From Oscillospiraceae bacterium (lineage in GTDB: Bacteria; Bacillota; Clostridia; UMGS1810), in contig JAJXRJ010000018.1 in NCBI GenBank assembly GCA_021629085.1, positions 6,813 through 45,752 on the forward strand: 38,940 bases of DNA, written 5' to 3'. Below the pieces are notes generated by a model. The model had not been told where the DNA came from. It did no database searches and saw only the letters and a list, made by a program, of their open reading frames with translations. Positions within the stretch are counted from its first letter, which is position 1. Each line of letters starts with the position of its first letter. The position numbers and the translations under genes were made by a program. This document shows positions 1-8,598 of the stretch, in pieces.

Positions 1-50
1 ATTTTATACCTTGTATCAACATCTTATATTCGAAAGGAATGAATGCAATT

Positions 51-2573
51 ATGAAACTGAGTTTTTCAACGTTGGCCTGCCCTGATTTTTCATGGCCGGA
101 CATCTACTCAATGGCAAAGGATTTGAATTTTGACGGCATCGAAATCCGCGGCCTTGGGGAAGAGATTTTTGCTGTAAAAGCAAAACCCTTCACCAAAAAT
201 AAGCTAGCGGAAACGATTAAAAAGCTTGCCGAGCTAAAGCTTGAAATCCCCTGCCTATCCTCTGGTTGCTGCCTGAAGTTTAAAGATGAATATGAGAGTA
301 TTGTTGCAGAAATTTCAGAGTATATTGAACTTGCCAAACAGCTCCATACGCCTTATATCCGCATTCTTGCAGACCTTGCGCCAGCGCCGGACGGCGAAGT
401 GGACGATGGGTATATTGCAGATGTGTTAAAAACACTTGCCAAATCTGCCAAACAAGCCGGTGTTACACTGCTGGTGGAAACCAATGGTGTGTATGCCGAC
501 ACCAAGCGGCTTAGCGCGCTGTTAGATGCCGTGGGAAGCGACGCAGTGGCAGCGCTGTGGGATGTGCACCACCCCTACCGCTATTTTGGCGAAACGCCGG
601 AACAGACCGTGAAAAATTTGGGTGAACGCATCAAATATGTGCATGTAAAAGATGGTGTGATGCAAAACGGCAAACCTTCTTACCGGCTCATGGGCGAAGG
701 CGACCTGCCCATTCACGGCATGCTGCAGGCTCTTAAAAATATTGGCTACACAGGTTACATATCCTTAGAATGGGTAAAACGCTGGGCGCATGAGCTTTCC
801 GATGCCGGCATTGTATTCCCCCACTTTGCAAACTTCATGGAACCCTACCGCGTGGACGAAACCGATGGGTTGCAGACGAACAACCGCGGAGACGGCAAAT
901 ATGTTTGGAAAAAAGAGACACTGATCAATGAAACCTTCCCGGATGTGCTAGACCGTATCTGCAAGGAATTTCCCAATCAGTATGCATTTCGCTATACCGA
1001 GCTTGACTACACCCGCACCTATCCGGAATTTCGTGACGATGTGGACACCTTTGCCCGTGCGCTCCTTGCCATGGGCGTGGACCGCGGCGACCACGTTGCC
1101 ATTTGGGCTACCAATGTGCCCGCATGGTACATCACATTTTGGGCCACTACAAAAATCGGGGCAGTGCTGGTGACAGTCAATACTGCCTATAAAATCCACG
1201 AGGCGGAATATTTGCTTCGCCAGTCTGACACGCATACGCTGGTGATGATAGATGGATTTAAAGACTCCGACTATGTGGGCATTATAAAGGAGCTGTGCCC
1301 GGAGCTTTCCGAAACCAAACCAGGGCAGTTAAATTCCAAACGTCTGCCCTGCTTAAAAAATATCATTACGATAGACAGCAAACAGGACGGCTGCTACACA
1401 TGGGAGGAAGCCAATGCGCTTGCAAAAACCATTTCTCAAGATGAAGTGGAAAAACGCCGCAAGCAAATTGACAAAAACGATGTGTGCAACATGCAGTATA
1501 CCTCTGGTACGACAGGGTTTCCCAAAGGCGTGATGCTCACGCATTACAACGTAGTTAATAACGGCAAAGCCATTGGCGACTGCATGGATCTGTCCACAGC
1601 AGACCGCCTGATGATCCAGGTGCCCATGTTCCACTGCTTCGGCATGGTGCTTGCGATGACAGCCGCCGTGACGCATGGCACCACCATGTCTCCCATTCCA
1701 GCCTTTTCGCCGCGCAAAGGGCTTGACTGCATCAACAAAGAAAAAATCACTGCATTCCACGGCGTGCCCACTATGTTTATCGCCATGCTGGAACACGAAA
1801 ACTTTGATAAAACCGACTTTTCACATATGCGCACCGGCATCATGGCAGGCAGCCCCTGCCCGATCAAGGTGATGCAGGATGTAGTGGAAAAAATGCACAT
1901 GCCCGAAATCTGTATCACATACGGCCAGACCGAAGCGTCGCCCGGCTGCACCATGAGCAAAACCACGGATTCTTTGGATGTCCGCGTCAACACAGTTGGC
2001 TCCAATCTATTTGGCGTGGAATGCAAAATTGTGGACCCGGAAACCTATGAGGATTTGCCGGACGACACAGATGGCGAATTTGTTGCACGCGGCTACAATA
2101 TTATGAAGGGGTATTATAAAATGCCTGAAGCCACCGCGGCAGCCATTGACGAAAATGGCTGGCTGCACACTGGCGACATGGCGCGGCGCACGCCGGATGG
2201 GAACTTTAAAATTACCGGGCGTATCAAAGATATGATTATCCGCGGCGGCGAAAACATCTATCCCAAAGAAATTGAAGACTTTATCTATACCCACCCCAAA
2301 GTCAAAGACGTGCAGGTCATCGGCGTACCGGACAAGCAATATGGCGAAGAAATCATGGCCTGTATCATCTTAAAAGACGGCGAAACCTCGTCAGAAGACG
2401 AAATAAAAGAATTTGTGCTCTCTCATATGGCAAAGCATAAAACGCCGCGCTACGTGCAATTTGTCAAAGAATTCCCCATGAATGCAGCGGGAAAAATTTT
2501 AAAATACAAAATGCGCGAAAACGCCGTGGAGCTTTTGGGCCTGCAGGCGGACAGCAAAATTGAAACAGCCTAA
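51..2573 (+). CDS. Fusion protein: sugar-phosphate isomerase/epimerase-like TIM barrel + acyl-CoA synthetase
   Basis: Two complete enzyme modules sit in one 840-residue frame. Residues 1-265 are an AP-endonuclease-2/xylose-isomerase-like TIM barrel with likely metal ligands Glu143 (LVETNG), Asp171 (WDVHHP), His198 (YVHVKDG) and Glu240 (ISLEW). Residues 285-840 are a class I adenylate-forming enzyme of the fatty-acyl-CoA ligase type: P-loop YTSGTTGFPKGV at 483-494, YGQTEASP at 624-631, TGD at 707-709, GRIKDMIIRGGENIYP, and the C-terminal lysine of NAAGKILK near 815. The ligase should activate a carboxylate with ATP and CoA; the barrel substrate is unknown. An in-frame ATG at 39 lies directly against the AAAGGA site (33-38), so the ATG at 51, 12 bases downstream, is preferred. 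The fusion is continuous, with no stop or frameshift at the joint. The acyl substrate cannot be read from sequence. Confidence 0.9.
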   Translation: MKLSFSTLACPDFSWPDIYSMAKDLNFDGIEIRGLGEEIFAVKAKPFTKNKLAETIKKLAELKLEIPCLSSGCCLKFKDEYESIVAEISEYIELAKQLHTPYIRILADLAPAPDGEVDDGYIADVLKTLAKSAKQAGVTLLVETNGVYADTKRLSALLDAVGSDAVAALWDVHHPYRYFGETPEQTVKNLGERIKYVHVKDGVMQNGKPSYRLMGEGDLPIHGMLQALKNIGYTGYISLEWVKRWAHELSDAGIVFPHFANFMEPYRVDETDGLQTNNRGDGKYVWKKETLINETFPDVLDRICKEFPNQYAFRYTELDYTRTYPEFRDDVDTFARALLAMGVDRGDHVAIWATNVPAWYITFWATTKIGAVLVTVNTAYKIHEAEYLLRQSDTHTLVMIDGFKDSDYVGIIKELCPELSETKPGQLNSKRLPCLKNIITIDSKQDGCYTWEEANALAKTISQDEVEKRRKQIDKNDVCNMQYTSGTTGFPKGVMLTHYNVVNNGKAIGDCMDLSTADRLMIQVPMFHCFGMVLAMTAAVTHGTTMSPIPAFSPRKGLDCINKEKITAFHGVPTMFIAMLEHENFDKTDFSHMRTGIMAGSPCPIKVMQDVVEKMHMPEICITYGQTEASPGCTMSKTTDSLDVRVNTVGSNLFGVECKIVDPETYEDLPDDTDGEFVARGYNIMKGYYKMPEATAAAIDENGWLHTGDMARRTPDGNFKITGRIKDMIIRGGENIYPKEIEDFIYTHPKVKDVQVIGVPDKQYGEEIMACIILKDGETSSEDEIKEFVLSHMAKHKTPRYVQFVKEFPMNAAGKILKYKMRENAVELLGLQADSKIETA

Positions 2574-2652
2574 TAACCCCTCTTTTTTGGCGGATGGAAA
2601 TAAAGAAGTATCAATAAACATTCACCATTTACCGGCAGGCAGGGCGTAAAGA

Positions 2653-2688
2653 AAAAGGGATACAGGTTTTATAGCCTGTATCCCTTTT
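2653..2688. terminator. Bidirectional intrinsic terminator
   Basis: A perfect 14-bp stem (2653-2666 with 2675-2688) encloses an 8-base loop. The arms begin in A and end in T runs, so it can act in both directions. It lies between the convergent fusion gene and the blaR-like gene. The rest of 2574-2838 shows no gene. Confidence 0.8.
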
Positions 2689-2711
2689 CACATATATAAA
2701 AATATTTTAGC

Positions 2712-2729
2712 CCCCGCTTGTATGCGGGG
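2712..2729 (-). terminator. Short GC hairpin downstream of the blaR-like gene
   Basis: CCCCGC (2712-2717) pairs with GCGGGG (2724-2729) around a 6-base loop. On the minus strand it is followed by CTAAAATATTTTTA, so it may end the blaI-blaR transcript before the stronger hairpin at 2653-2688. The T tract is interrupted. Confidence 0.4.
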
Positions 2730-2838
2730 TCAAGGCCCATCTGTTTTCAAAATATAGCTGTTTATCGTTTGGTATTTGTTTATTGCAAATCATTTTACTG
2801 CTTTTACCGGCCATACAGCAAATATTTGTTTTGACACA

Positions 2839-4656
2839 TTAAAGCCCTGTTGCAAATTCGTCTATCAAATACTTGCCGTCCGGCTGCCTTTGCAAGATCA
2901 GATAAAATGAAGTGGATGTTTGGCTTGGGTCAAACACAGAGCCTTCGTGCGGCGTCATAGCGACGTTTACCAAAGCAATAAAATCATTAGAGGACTTTGC
3001 ATATTGGAGCGGGTCAATCTTTATTTCCGCAAGGGACGCCTCCGTCATGCCAAAAACATATCCATCGCCGAAAAAGCCCGCTACACACTCTGCAGTGCAA
3101 AATGGCTTCATTGCATCAAATTCCCTTTGAGAAAATGCGCTGAAAAAATGCCTTATAACATATTCAGGATCTTGCAGTAAATCATCTATTGATGAGGAAT
3201 CAAGGATATTTCCATCCCTGTCATAGAGGATGTAAGCCAGTTCTCGCAAAGTGTTATCAGCGTTTCTTATATTTAGAAAACGATAAAGGATGTAATTTGC
3301 CATATCCAGAGGAACATAGGTAGTTGCACCTTTTAAGATCGGTGTGTTGCCGTTTGCAGGTTCAATTGTCATGCGCACTGCCGTCTCATCATCCATACTT
3401 ACGCCATATAAATCATTCCCTTGGAAATGTCTGAGATGTAATACAGCACTGCCTATTTTTAAGCGGTATAGCCCGTTGTCCCCCGGGTAGTGTAAGATTG
3501 CAATGTCGATCGTACCGTCATTCCAGCTTATATAACTGTTCGTTTCGTTGTATCCCAGCTTTTCAAAGGTTTCCCGAAGCGGCAGATACACCTCGCCGTT
3601 TTCAATAAACGGCTTATTTACAAATCCAATTTCTTCCCCGTTATTTGTAATTTCAATCGTATAATTATCTTCCGTCATCCCCAGCAGTAAGCCGCTTGCA
3701 AAAACGGTTGTACTAAGCATTGCAAGTGCAACGACGACTGACAATACCGATGCGAGCTTGCTTGTGGCTTTTTTGGTGTTTATCATGATAAATCTCCTTT
3801 TCAGCATTTTTTTGCTGCTTGCCATTTGTGTGGTAAGCGGCCTTTTTTGCCGGATTGAGGCCTGCACAAAATTGAGTATCATTGCCATATAATCCTTTTT
3901 CTGCGGCTCTGTAAGGCTTTTGCAAACTTCCCAATCACAGGAAAGCTCACATTCCTCGTCGATCTGTTTTGACACGATATACACAAGAGGATTAAACCAA
4001 TGCATGCTTAAAACAAACATGGCAAACCACTTGTACAATAAATCATGCCGCTTGTAATGGGTCAGTTCGTGGAGCAGGATATAGTTTAATTCTTCCTGCT
4101 TCATTTCAGTTTGCGGAAGGTATAAAACGGGCTTTATCAACCCTACGATTAACGGCGCGTCAAGCAGCTTTGTTTTCCGTACTGTCAGTCTTTTCGGGAT
4201 GTGTGCCATACCAAAATCAGCAACGGATTTTTTTTGGATTGCCCGTAAAAACAGCATATATTTCGTCAATTTGTACCCCAAAAGCAGCAAAGCGCCCGTA
4301 AGCCAAAAAAGCCCTGCAATTTGTGTGACGTTGGCAGGGATTTCAGGGGTTCTAAAAAACGGTTCCCGCAATCCTTTATCAAGTGCTTCGGACTGCGCCG
4401 CCTCCTGTTCTGCTTGAACCGGCGCATTCTGATTTGCCTGTATGGCCGTGTTTCCAGCCGGTGTGATTCGTATTGGTTCGGCGGGCAGTTGCAGCTTTAC
4501 CGGCAGCACCATTCCAATCAAAACGGCCAGCCAGATATAATACTGCCATTTTGGGCTGAACAGCCTTTTGGTCACAGGCTTTAGGCACAAGAGGACAAAG
4601 GCAAGAATGCTTCCCGCAGCGGACATCAAAAGGAGAATCTTCATCATTTCATCCAT
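2839..4656 (-). CDS. BlaR1/MecR1-like M56 membrane metallopeptidase with stalk and NTF2-like C-terminus
   Basis: This is a predicted sensor protease partner of the adjacent BlaI-like repressor. Membrane segments lie near residues 6-25, 38-53, 112-133 and 205-230. HELTH at 196-200 is the gluzincin zinc motif, and DEECELSCD at 233-241 supplies the downstream acidic ligand. Another membrane segment lies near 301-325. Unlike classical BlaR1, the outside part is not a penicillin-binding domain: residues 335-455 resemble a copper-amine-oxidase-N-like stalk (NKPFIENGEVYLPLRETFEKLGY), and 495-605 resemble an NTF2-like fold. It would cleave or inactivate the repressor when an unknown extracellular signal is sensed. 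ATG 4656 follows AGGGGG by 7 bases; an in-frame TTG lies just upstream. The gap to blaI is 11 bases. Confidence 0.85.
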   Translation of the reverse strand: MDEMMKILLLMSAAGSILAFVLLCLKPVTKRLFSPKWQYYIWLAVLIGMVLPVKLQLPAEPIRITPAGNTAIQANQNAPVQAEQEAAQSEALDKGLREPFFRTPEIPANVTQIAGLFWLTGALLLLGYKLTKYMLFLRAIQKKSVADFGMAHIPKRLTVRKTKLLDAPLIVGLIKPVLYLPQTEMKQEELNYILLHELTHYKRHDLLYKWFAMFVLSMHWFNPLVYIVSKQIDEECELSCDWEVCKSLTEPQKKDYMAMILNFVQASIRQKRPLTTQMASSKKMLKRRFIMINTKKATSKLASVLSVVVALAMLSTTVFASGLLLGMTEDNYTIEITNNGEEIGFVNKPFIENGEVYLPLRETFEKLGYNETNSYISWNDGTIDIAILHYPGDNGLYRLKIGSAVLHLRHFQGNDLYGVSMDDETAVRMTIEPANGNTPILKGATTYVPLDMANYILYRFLNIRNADNTLRELAYILYDRDGNILDSSSIDDLLQDPEYVIRHFFSAFSQREFDAMKPFCTAECVAGFFGDGYVFGMTEASLAEIKIDPLQYAKSSNDFIALVNVAMTPHEGSVFDPSQTSTSFYLILQRQPDGKYLIDEFATGL

Positions 4657-4667
4657 CAAAGCACCCC

Positions 4668-5033
4668 CTACAAATCAAACATTTTACGAATTTCAGCAAC
4701 ATCTTCTTCTGTCATATCCTCGCTTTTGAAAAGAGATACGGCGAGGTCTTTGACAGAGCCGCGATACAGCCTTGATACAAATTCTTTTGTCTGTTCTTTG
4801 GTATATTCCTCTTTGTCCAGAACCGGCGTGTAGTAATTGACACGGCCCTTCTTTTCGGAAGTAACTGCGCCTTTTTCCTCCATGCGAATCAGCAGTGTGC
4901 CAACCGTTTTATAGGCCCATTTGTTGCTTGGCAGCCGGTCACAAACGGTTTGAATATTGAGCGGCTCGTCAGCCTCCCAAAGGATTTGCATCACCGTAAG
5001 CTCCGCATCGCTGATTTGGCTATGCGTTTTCAT
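4668..5033 (-). CDS. BlaI/MecI-family winged-helix repressor
   Basis: The 121-residue protein matches the length and layout of BlaI/MecI/CopY repressors. An N-terminal winged helix (ISDAELTVMQILWEADEPLNIQTV... through KGRVNYYTPVLDKEEY) is followed by a helical dimerisation tail (TKEFVSRLYRGSVKDLAVSLF). It should bind as a dimer to TACA-TGTA type operators, two of which lie just upstream at 5055-5068 and 5079-5092. It heads a two-gene operon with the M56 peptidase. A strong AGGGAGG site stands 8 bases before the ATG. The genes under its control beyond its own operon are not visible here. Confidence 0.93.
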   Translation of the reverse strand: MKTHSQISDAELTVMQILWEADEPLNIQTVCDRLPSNKWAYKTVGTLLIRMEEKGAVTSEKKGRVNYYTPVLDKEEYTKEQTKEFVSRLYRGSVKDLAVSLFKSEDMTEEDVAEIRKMFDL

Positions 5034-5054
5034 TTTGACAACCTCCCTCCATTT

Positions 5055-5068
5055 CTTACATATGTAAG
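5055..5068. promoter_or_regulatory. BlaI-type operator 1
   Basis: CTTACATATGTAAG is a perfect 14-bp palindrome containing the TACA/TGTA half-sites of BlaI/MecI operators. It lies just downstream of the predicted start of transcription. Confidence 0.75.
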
Positions 5069-5076
5069 TTAATTAT

Positions 5077-5105
5077 ATCTTACACCAGTAAGAAATATTT
5101 GTCAA
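5077..5105 (-). promoter_or_regulatory. Promoter of the blaI-blaR operon
   Basis: On the minus strand TTGACA (5100-5105) is 17 bp from TAAGAT (5077-5082). A TATAAT-like hexamer also lies a few bases downstream. The two operators overlap and flank it. Confidence 0.6.
5079..5092. promoter_or_regulatory. BlaI-type operator 2
   Basis: CTTACACCAGTAAG keeps both CTTAC/GTAAG arms, with two mismatched central pairs. Its centre is 24 bp from operator 1 and it overlaps the -10 element, so binding would block RNA polymerase. Confidence 0.65.
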
Positions 5106-5234
5106 TCCTTTTTTGAAAAATAACTAATTTTCTTTTGCAAAATGAAGCTTTTAATGGAATCGTAATAGAAGCGCTTTGAAGCCGTAATTTTATTTTTCTG
5201 CCCTTAAAATGGGACGGGTTGCTAAAATAAAAAA

Positions 5235-5266
5235 ATCAGCAGGCTTCTTTGTAAAAGCCTGCTGAT
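5235..5266 (-). terminator. Intrinsic terminator of the secreted-protein gene
   Basis: A perfect 12-bp stem (5235-5246 with 5255-5266) has an 8-base loop and is followed on the minus strand by TTTTTTATTTT. The remaining intergenic DNA at 5106-5309 shows nothing else. Confidence 0.85.
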
Positions 5267-5309
5267 CCCTTCTTGATTGCCCATCTGCCCTCAGAGGAGC
5301 TTTTGGGGT

Positions 5310-7259
5310 TTATTTGCGGTAATCAATTTTATAGTTGGTAATCATTTCCCAAACGTCGCCCGGCATTGCGGTTGAACCGGCGTGCGAACGCATATACACT
5401 TTGTTGTCGCCATACTCGCGGATGTTGATATTGGTCAACCGGTTGAAAATCCCACTGACCGGTGTCTGCTTAACGACAACATCCACCAAGCCGTCTGCAC
5501 TATAAGCGTGCACGCGTGCCGCATTTGGAATCTGTTCCGTTTCTAATGTTTCCTTCGGGCCGATTGACGAAGTGTCATATTCCTTTAACAAGGCGCCATC
5601 GTCGTCGTAAACTTCCACAAAATCGACGATACGCCTGGTATCTGTGCAGCGCATGATAGGCAGCATGGTCAAGCATGCCGAATACAGTTCAAATTCTTTA
5701 AGCCACTCCACCTTTTGATAAAGCTCCAGGCCGTTTTTGTCAAATTGATACCGCTTGGTGTGCTTGAGCACCTTAGACCCCGGCGTGTTGCAGCGGTCCG
5801 CATATGATTCCTGCACAAATTCCAGATTGGTACCGGTCAGTTTGTGCGGCCCGGTGGTCAAATCCACCTCTTTGCCGTCTAAGGTGAGCTTGACGGTTTC
5901 GAGGATTTCATCGCCGTGGAAGCCGCCGATAAAATCGCCGGCGCGCGGCTCTCTAATTGCCATTTCCCACTCGCCGTTGTTGATAATCTTCAAGTCGCTG
6001 CTAAATGAAAACTCGCCCAGCCGCTGCACGCCATACGCTTCCACAATCCGAAACAGCTTAGCGTTTGCGGGATCATTGGAGGATCCATCCGTATCAAATT
6101 CAAAGTCCGGATTGATGGGATTATCCCAATACTCAAAGGGGTATCGCGTATAGCCAACGCCCGTTTTTTTCGAGCCCTTCACATACACATCGAACCCGCC
6201 GTAGGCCTTGCCTTCTTCCGGCGCGTATGTCATCAAAACAATTTCATTTTCGTCATAGGGATACACGTTTTCACGCACCTTCTTTTCTCCATATGGCATA
6301 AGCGTTGCGGCATTGAGCAAATAGCCCTCCACACTTCCCACATCGTCTCCAATCGTAACTGACAAGCTGATTGGGTCGGAAACTTCTTCATAACCAACGG
6401 TCACAGTTGCCGCAGACACGTCCTGCAAATCGCCGTCCGGGCCCTTGGCACACAGCACAAACAGCATGGTCTGCGCATCCTTTTTAAGGCTCATCATGGT
6501 GGCAGTCGCTTTTACTGTCTGCCCTTCTGTCAGCTCATCCAGCTCGGTGCCCGCGTCATCTGTCAAGGTGTAGGCGTTAAAGCCTGCCATCGCTGTACCG
6601 CCTTTTTGATAAGCCCGCACATCGTCTATGTAGATGGTGTTTGGAACAGCGCCGTCTGTGCCCCACGCTGAAATCCCCAGACAGGATGCACCCTTTGTGG
6701 GATCGGTTTCATGGATTCCCGCTGCAACCACTTTGTAGGGGAACTCCACTTGCGTCCACTCGCCCACAGGGAAGTTTTTCATTTTTGCGCCATAATTATA
6801 GCTGGTGGGATTGGTGCCGCCCGCGGAAGAGTACATGCCGTATTCCAGTGTTACCGTCTCTTGGTCGCTCGGGGTGCCTTCAAACGATTTTTCCTTTTCA
6901 GACGGAACATACACATCTGTTACGTACACCCAAAAAGAGATGTTATATTCATCGCCCAAATCCTGCTGGGTCAAGGTGTTTTTCCCCAACAGCCCGTTAA
7001 TTTTGATCCGCCGGCTGTCAAAGGAACGGCCGGTAAATTTCAAGCTCTTCTCCCCGCCGTGCACTTGTTCGTCCGTGTAGAGCGCCGTTGACGTGGGCCC
7101 CTGCCCGCCAAATTCATATGTGAGGTCTTCAATGCTTCCCTCAAACCCTTCAAAGCTGACTATCTCATAGCCGGTGTAATCCAGTGCCGCGGCAGCAGGT
7201 ATGCAGCCGATGCCCAAAAGCAGGCAAACACATAAAAAAGCCGCCAAACCCTTTTTCAT
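5310..7259 (-). CDS. Secreted protein with carbohydrate-binding-like jelly-roll domain
   Basis: The 649-residue product starts with a Sec signal peptide (MKKGLAAFLCVCLLLG...PAAAA), with likely cleavage after residue 20-22. Residues 25-220 resemble a CBM4/9-type jelly roll (YEIVSFEGFEG..., WTQVEFPYKV, IYIDDVRAYQKG). An Ig-like segment follows at about 225-330, then a beta-rich C-terminal region of unknown fold. No catalytic motif was recognised, so it may bind glycans or be an unassigned hydrolase. The ATG at 7259 is chosen because AGGGAGGGGA lies 8 bases before it and the signal peptide starts there; an earlier in-frame ATG at 7283 has no such site. The neighbouring WbsX-like gene suggests a shared glycan target. 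Confidence 0.8.
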   Translation of the reverse strand: MKKGLAAFLCVCLLLGIGCIPAAAALDYTGYEIVSFEGFEGSIEDLTYEFGGQGPTSTALYTDEQVHGGEKSLKFTGRSFDSRRIKINGLLGKNTLTQQDLGDEYNISFWVYVTDVYVPSEKEKSFEGTPSDQETVTLEYGMYSSAGGTNPTSYNYGAKMKNFPVGEWTQVEFPYKVVAAGIHETDPTKGASCLGISAWGTDGAVPNTIYIDDVRAYQKGGTAMAGFNAYTLTDDAGTELDELTEGQTVKATATMMSLKKDAQTMLFVLCAKGPDGDLQDVSAATVTVGYEEVSDPISLSVTIGDDVGSVEGYLLNAATLMPYGEKKVRENVYPYDENEIVLMTYAPEEGKAYGGFDVYVKGSKKTGVGYTRYPFEYWDNPINPDFEFDTDGSSNDPANAKLFRIVEAYGVQRLGEFSFSSDLKIINNGEWEMAIREPRAGDFIGGFHGDEILETVKLTLDGKEVDLTTGPHKLTGTNLEFVQESYADRCNTPGSKVLKHTKRYQFDKNGLELYQKVEWLKEFELYSACLTMLPIMRCTDTRRIVDFVEVYDDDGALLKEYDTSSIGPKETLETEQIPNAARVHAYSADGLVDVVVKQTPVSGIFNRLTNINIREYGDNKVYMRSHAGSTAMPGDVWEMITNYKIDYRK

Positions 7260-7311
7260 TTTTGCAATCCCCTCCCTATCCATATTCTTTTCAGTTCAAA
7301 TAGATAGTATT

Positions 7312-7340
7312 AGTATACCATATCTGCTTGCAAAGCATAA
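7312..7340 (-). promoter_or_regulatory. Possible promoter of the secreted-protein gene
   Basis: An extended -10 (TGG then TATACT, hexamer 7312-7317) lies 17 bp from a poor -35 (TTATGC, 7335-7340). It sits between the secreted-protein gene and the WbsX-like gene, overlapping neither start. Confidence 0.4.
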
Positions 7341-7346
7341 TCCATT

Positions 7347-8456
7347 TTATTCCTTACAAAATACCCGCTTTACCGCCTCTAAATATCCATAGCCATAGAG
7401 GTTATCCGGCTCCAAATAGCTGGTTTCAGTCCACTCATTCCAACTGTTGAGCGTAATGAGCGGCACATCGTTATAGCGGTCTGCAAAGTCTTTTGCATGC
7501 CGCAGTATCACTTCGAAATTATCTGGCGTGTTATTTTTGCAAATACGCGTTTTAAAGTCTAAAAACCGGGGGTTGTTGTCCCACCCGACGGATACATGCG
7601 GATAATATGGAATGGTGTATGCTTTGCGAATCTGTTCCCACCCGGCGACTGCGTCGGGAATCATTTCTGCATAGTCACGCGAAAGCTCAGTTACATGTGT
7701 AAGCTGATAGTTTGTTACCGACGAAAAGCCAAAGAAATCGGCAATTTCTCCCGGTGCCGCATCTGCGCCGCCGTCCACGCCGCTTAGGTTCATAGACATT
7801 TTCCTCCATTTTACCAGCTGCAGATGAATGCCCGAAAGCCCTGCGCGCACCGCCTCGTTTTGCATCCAGTCCAGCGCTTTTTTGGTTTCGGCAGGGCCGC
7901 CCAGCCCGCGAATCAGGTTGTTTAAATCATAAATCATAAACACAGGCTTTTGGTCAATGCGGTAGTAGCACGGGTGCAGAAAATATTGTGCAATCAGCCG
8001 CCGGATGACCTCTTCAAACTGATGCCGGTTTTGCGCACCGCTCCACACCACTGTGTCAGGCAGGTGCGCACTGCGCTTATCCCACAGGTAGGTGGCGTCG
8101 TGGTTGGCCCACATGATGTAAAATTTCATCCGGTTATGGTTGCGCGCCTTTAAAAACCCATTGTTTAAGCACTGCTCCAAAAACGGCCGGTTGTCATACC
8201 AATACCAGTCGTAAATAAACACATTGACGCCATGGTCTGCTGCAGCGTCAATCTCCATTTCCATCACATAGGGGTCGGCCTCGTTCACATAGCCCCAAAC
8301 CGGCGTTCTGGGCCACGAGTGCCCGTCAAATTTTTTCACGGCATTTTTCACCGTCTGCCACTCGCCCATGCCCTCTTCCCAAAAAATCCGGGCACGTGGT
8401 TCATCTCCCGTATACGCGGGCCAGATATACGCCGCAATGTCATACTGTTTATGCAC
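7347..8456 (-). CDS. WbsX/GH99-like glycan-active TIM-barrel protein
   Basis: The 369-residue protein resembles the WbsX family, which is related to the GH99 endo-mannosidase/endo-mannanase fold. Visible family features are an N-terminal YDIAAYIWPAY, WPRTPVWGYVNEADP, the aromatic VNVFIYDWYWYDNRPF block, FYIMWANHD, and a C-terminal NSWNEWTETSYLEPD. There is no signal peptide, so it probably acts in the cytoplasm, on glycans or lipid-linked precursors. The start is the GTG at 8456: the -10 box lies at 8488-8493, so all upstream in-frame ATGs would precede or touch the transcript start, and AAAGGTG lies about 8 bases before the GTG. The function is inferred from family resemblance only. Confidence 0.8.
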   Translation of the reverse strand: MHKQYDIAAYIWPAYTGDEPRARIFWEEGMGEWQTVKNAVKKFDGHSWPRTPVWGYVNEADPYVMEMEIDAAADHGVNVFIYDWYWYDNRPFLEQCLNNGFLKARNHNRMKFYIMWANHDATYLWDKRSAHLPDTVVWSGAQNRHQFEEVIRRLIAQYFLHPCYYRIDQKPVFMIYDLNNLIRGLGGPAETKKALDWMQNEAVRAGLSGIHLQLVKWRKMSMNLSGVDGGADAAPGEIADFFGFSSVTNYQLTHVTELSRDYAEMIPDAVAGWEQIRKAYTIPYYPHVSVGWDNNPRFLDFKTRICKNNTPDNFEVILRHAKDFADRYNDVPLITLNSWNEWTETSYLEPDNLYGYGYLEAVKRVFCKE

Positions 8457-8487
8457 GTTAATCACACCTTTGTTGTTATTTGCCATC

Positions 8488-8516
8488 ATTATATGCCGGG
8501 TGCGAAAATTTGTCAA
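8488..8516 (-). promoter_or_regulatory. Perfect consensus promoter of the WbsX-like gene
   Basis: On the minus strand TTGACA (8511-8516), a 17-bp spacer and TATAAT (8488-8493) match the housekeeping consensus exactly. Confidence 0.85.
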
Positions 8517-8524
8517 GAATCCCC

Positions 8525-8553
8525 TTGTGAACACATTACAACTGTGCTATAAT
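8525..8553 (+). promoter_or_regulatory. Promoter of the PAP2 phosphatase gene
   Basis: TTGTGA (8525-8530), a 17-bp spacer and TATAAT (8548-8553) with an extended TGC before the -10. Its -35 is only 8 bp from the -35 of the divergent promoter. Confidence 0.75.
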
Positions 8554-8598
8554 GAGTTTAAAAACTTCACCCAATCACACAAGAAAGGCGACACATAC

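Noticed and set aside
1353..2026. Long minus-strand open frames opposite the acyl-CoA synthetase
   Set aside because: They mirror a gene with intact family motifs, have no ribosome site and look like low-complexity Cys/His-rich shadow translations.
4379..4588. Minus-strand 69-codon frame inside the blaR-like gene
   Set aside because: It is an alternate frame of the periplasmic linker region, with no start signal of its own.
5755..7091. Plus-strand frames of 91-132 codons opposite the secreted-protein gene
   Set aside because: The minus-strand reading has a signal peptide, ribosome site and terminator; the plus frames have none.
7259..7283. Longer start (MDREGIAK...) for the secreted protein
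   Set aside because: It would put eight charged residues before the signal peptide and make the strong AGGGAGGGGA site internal.
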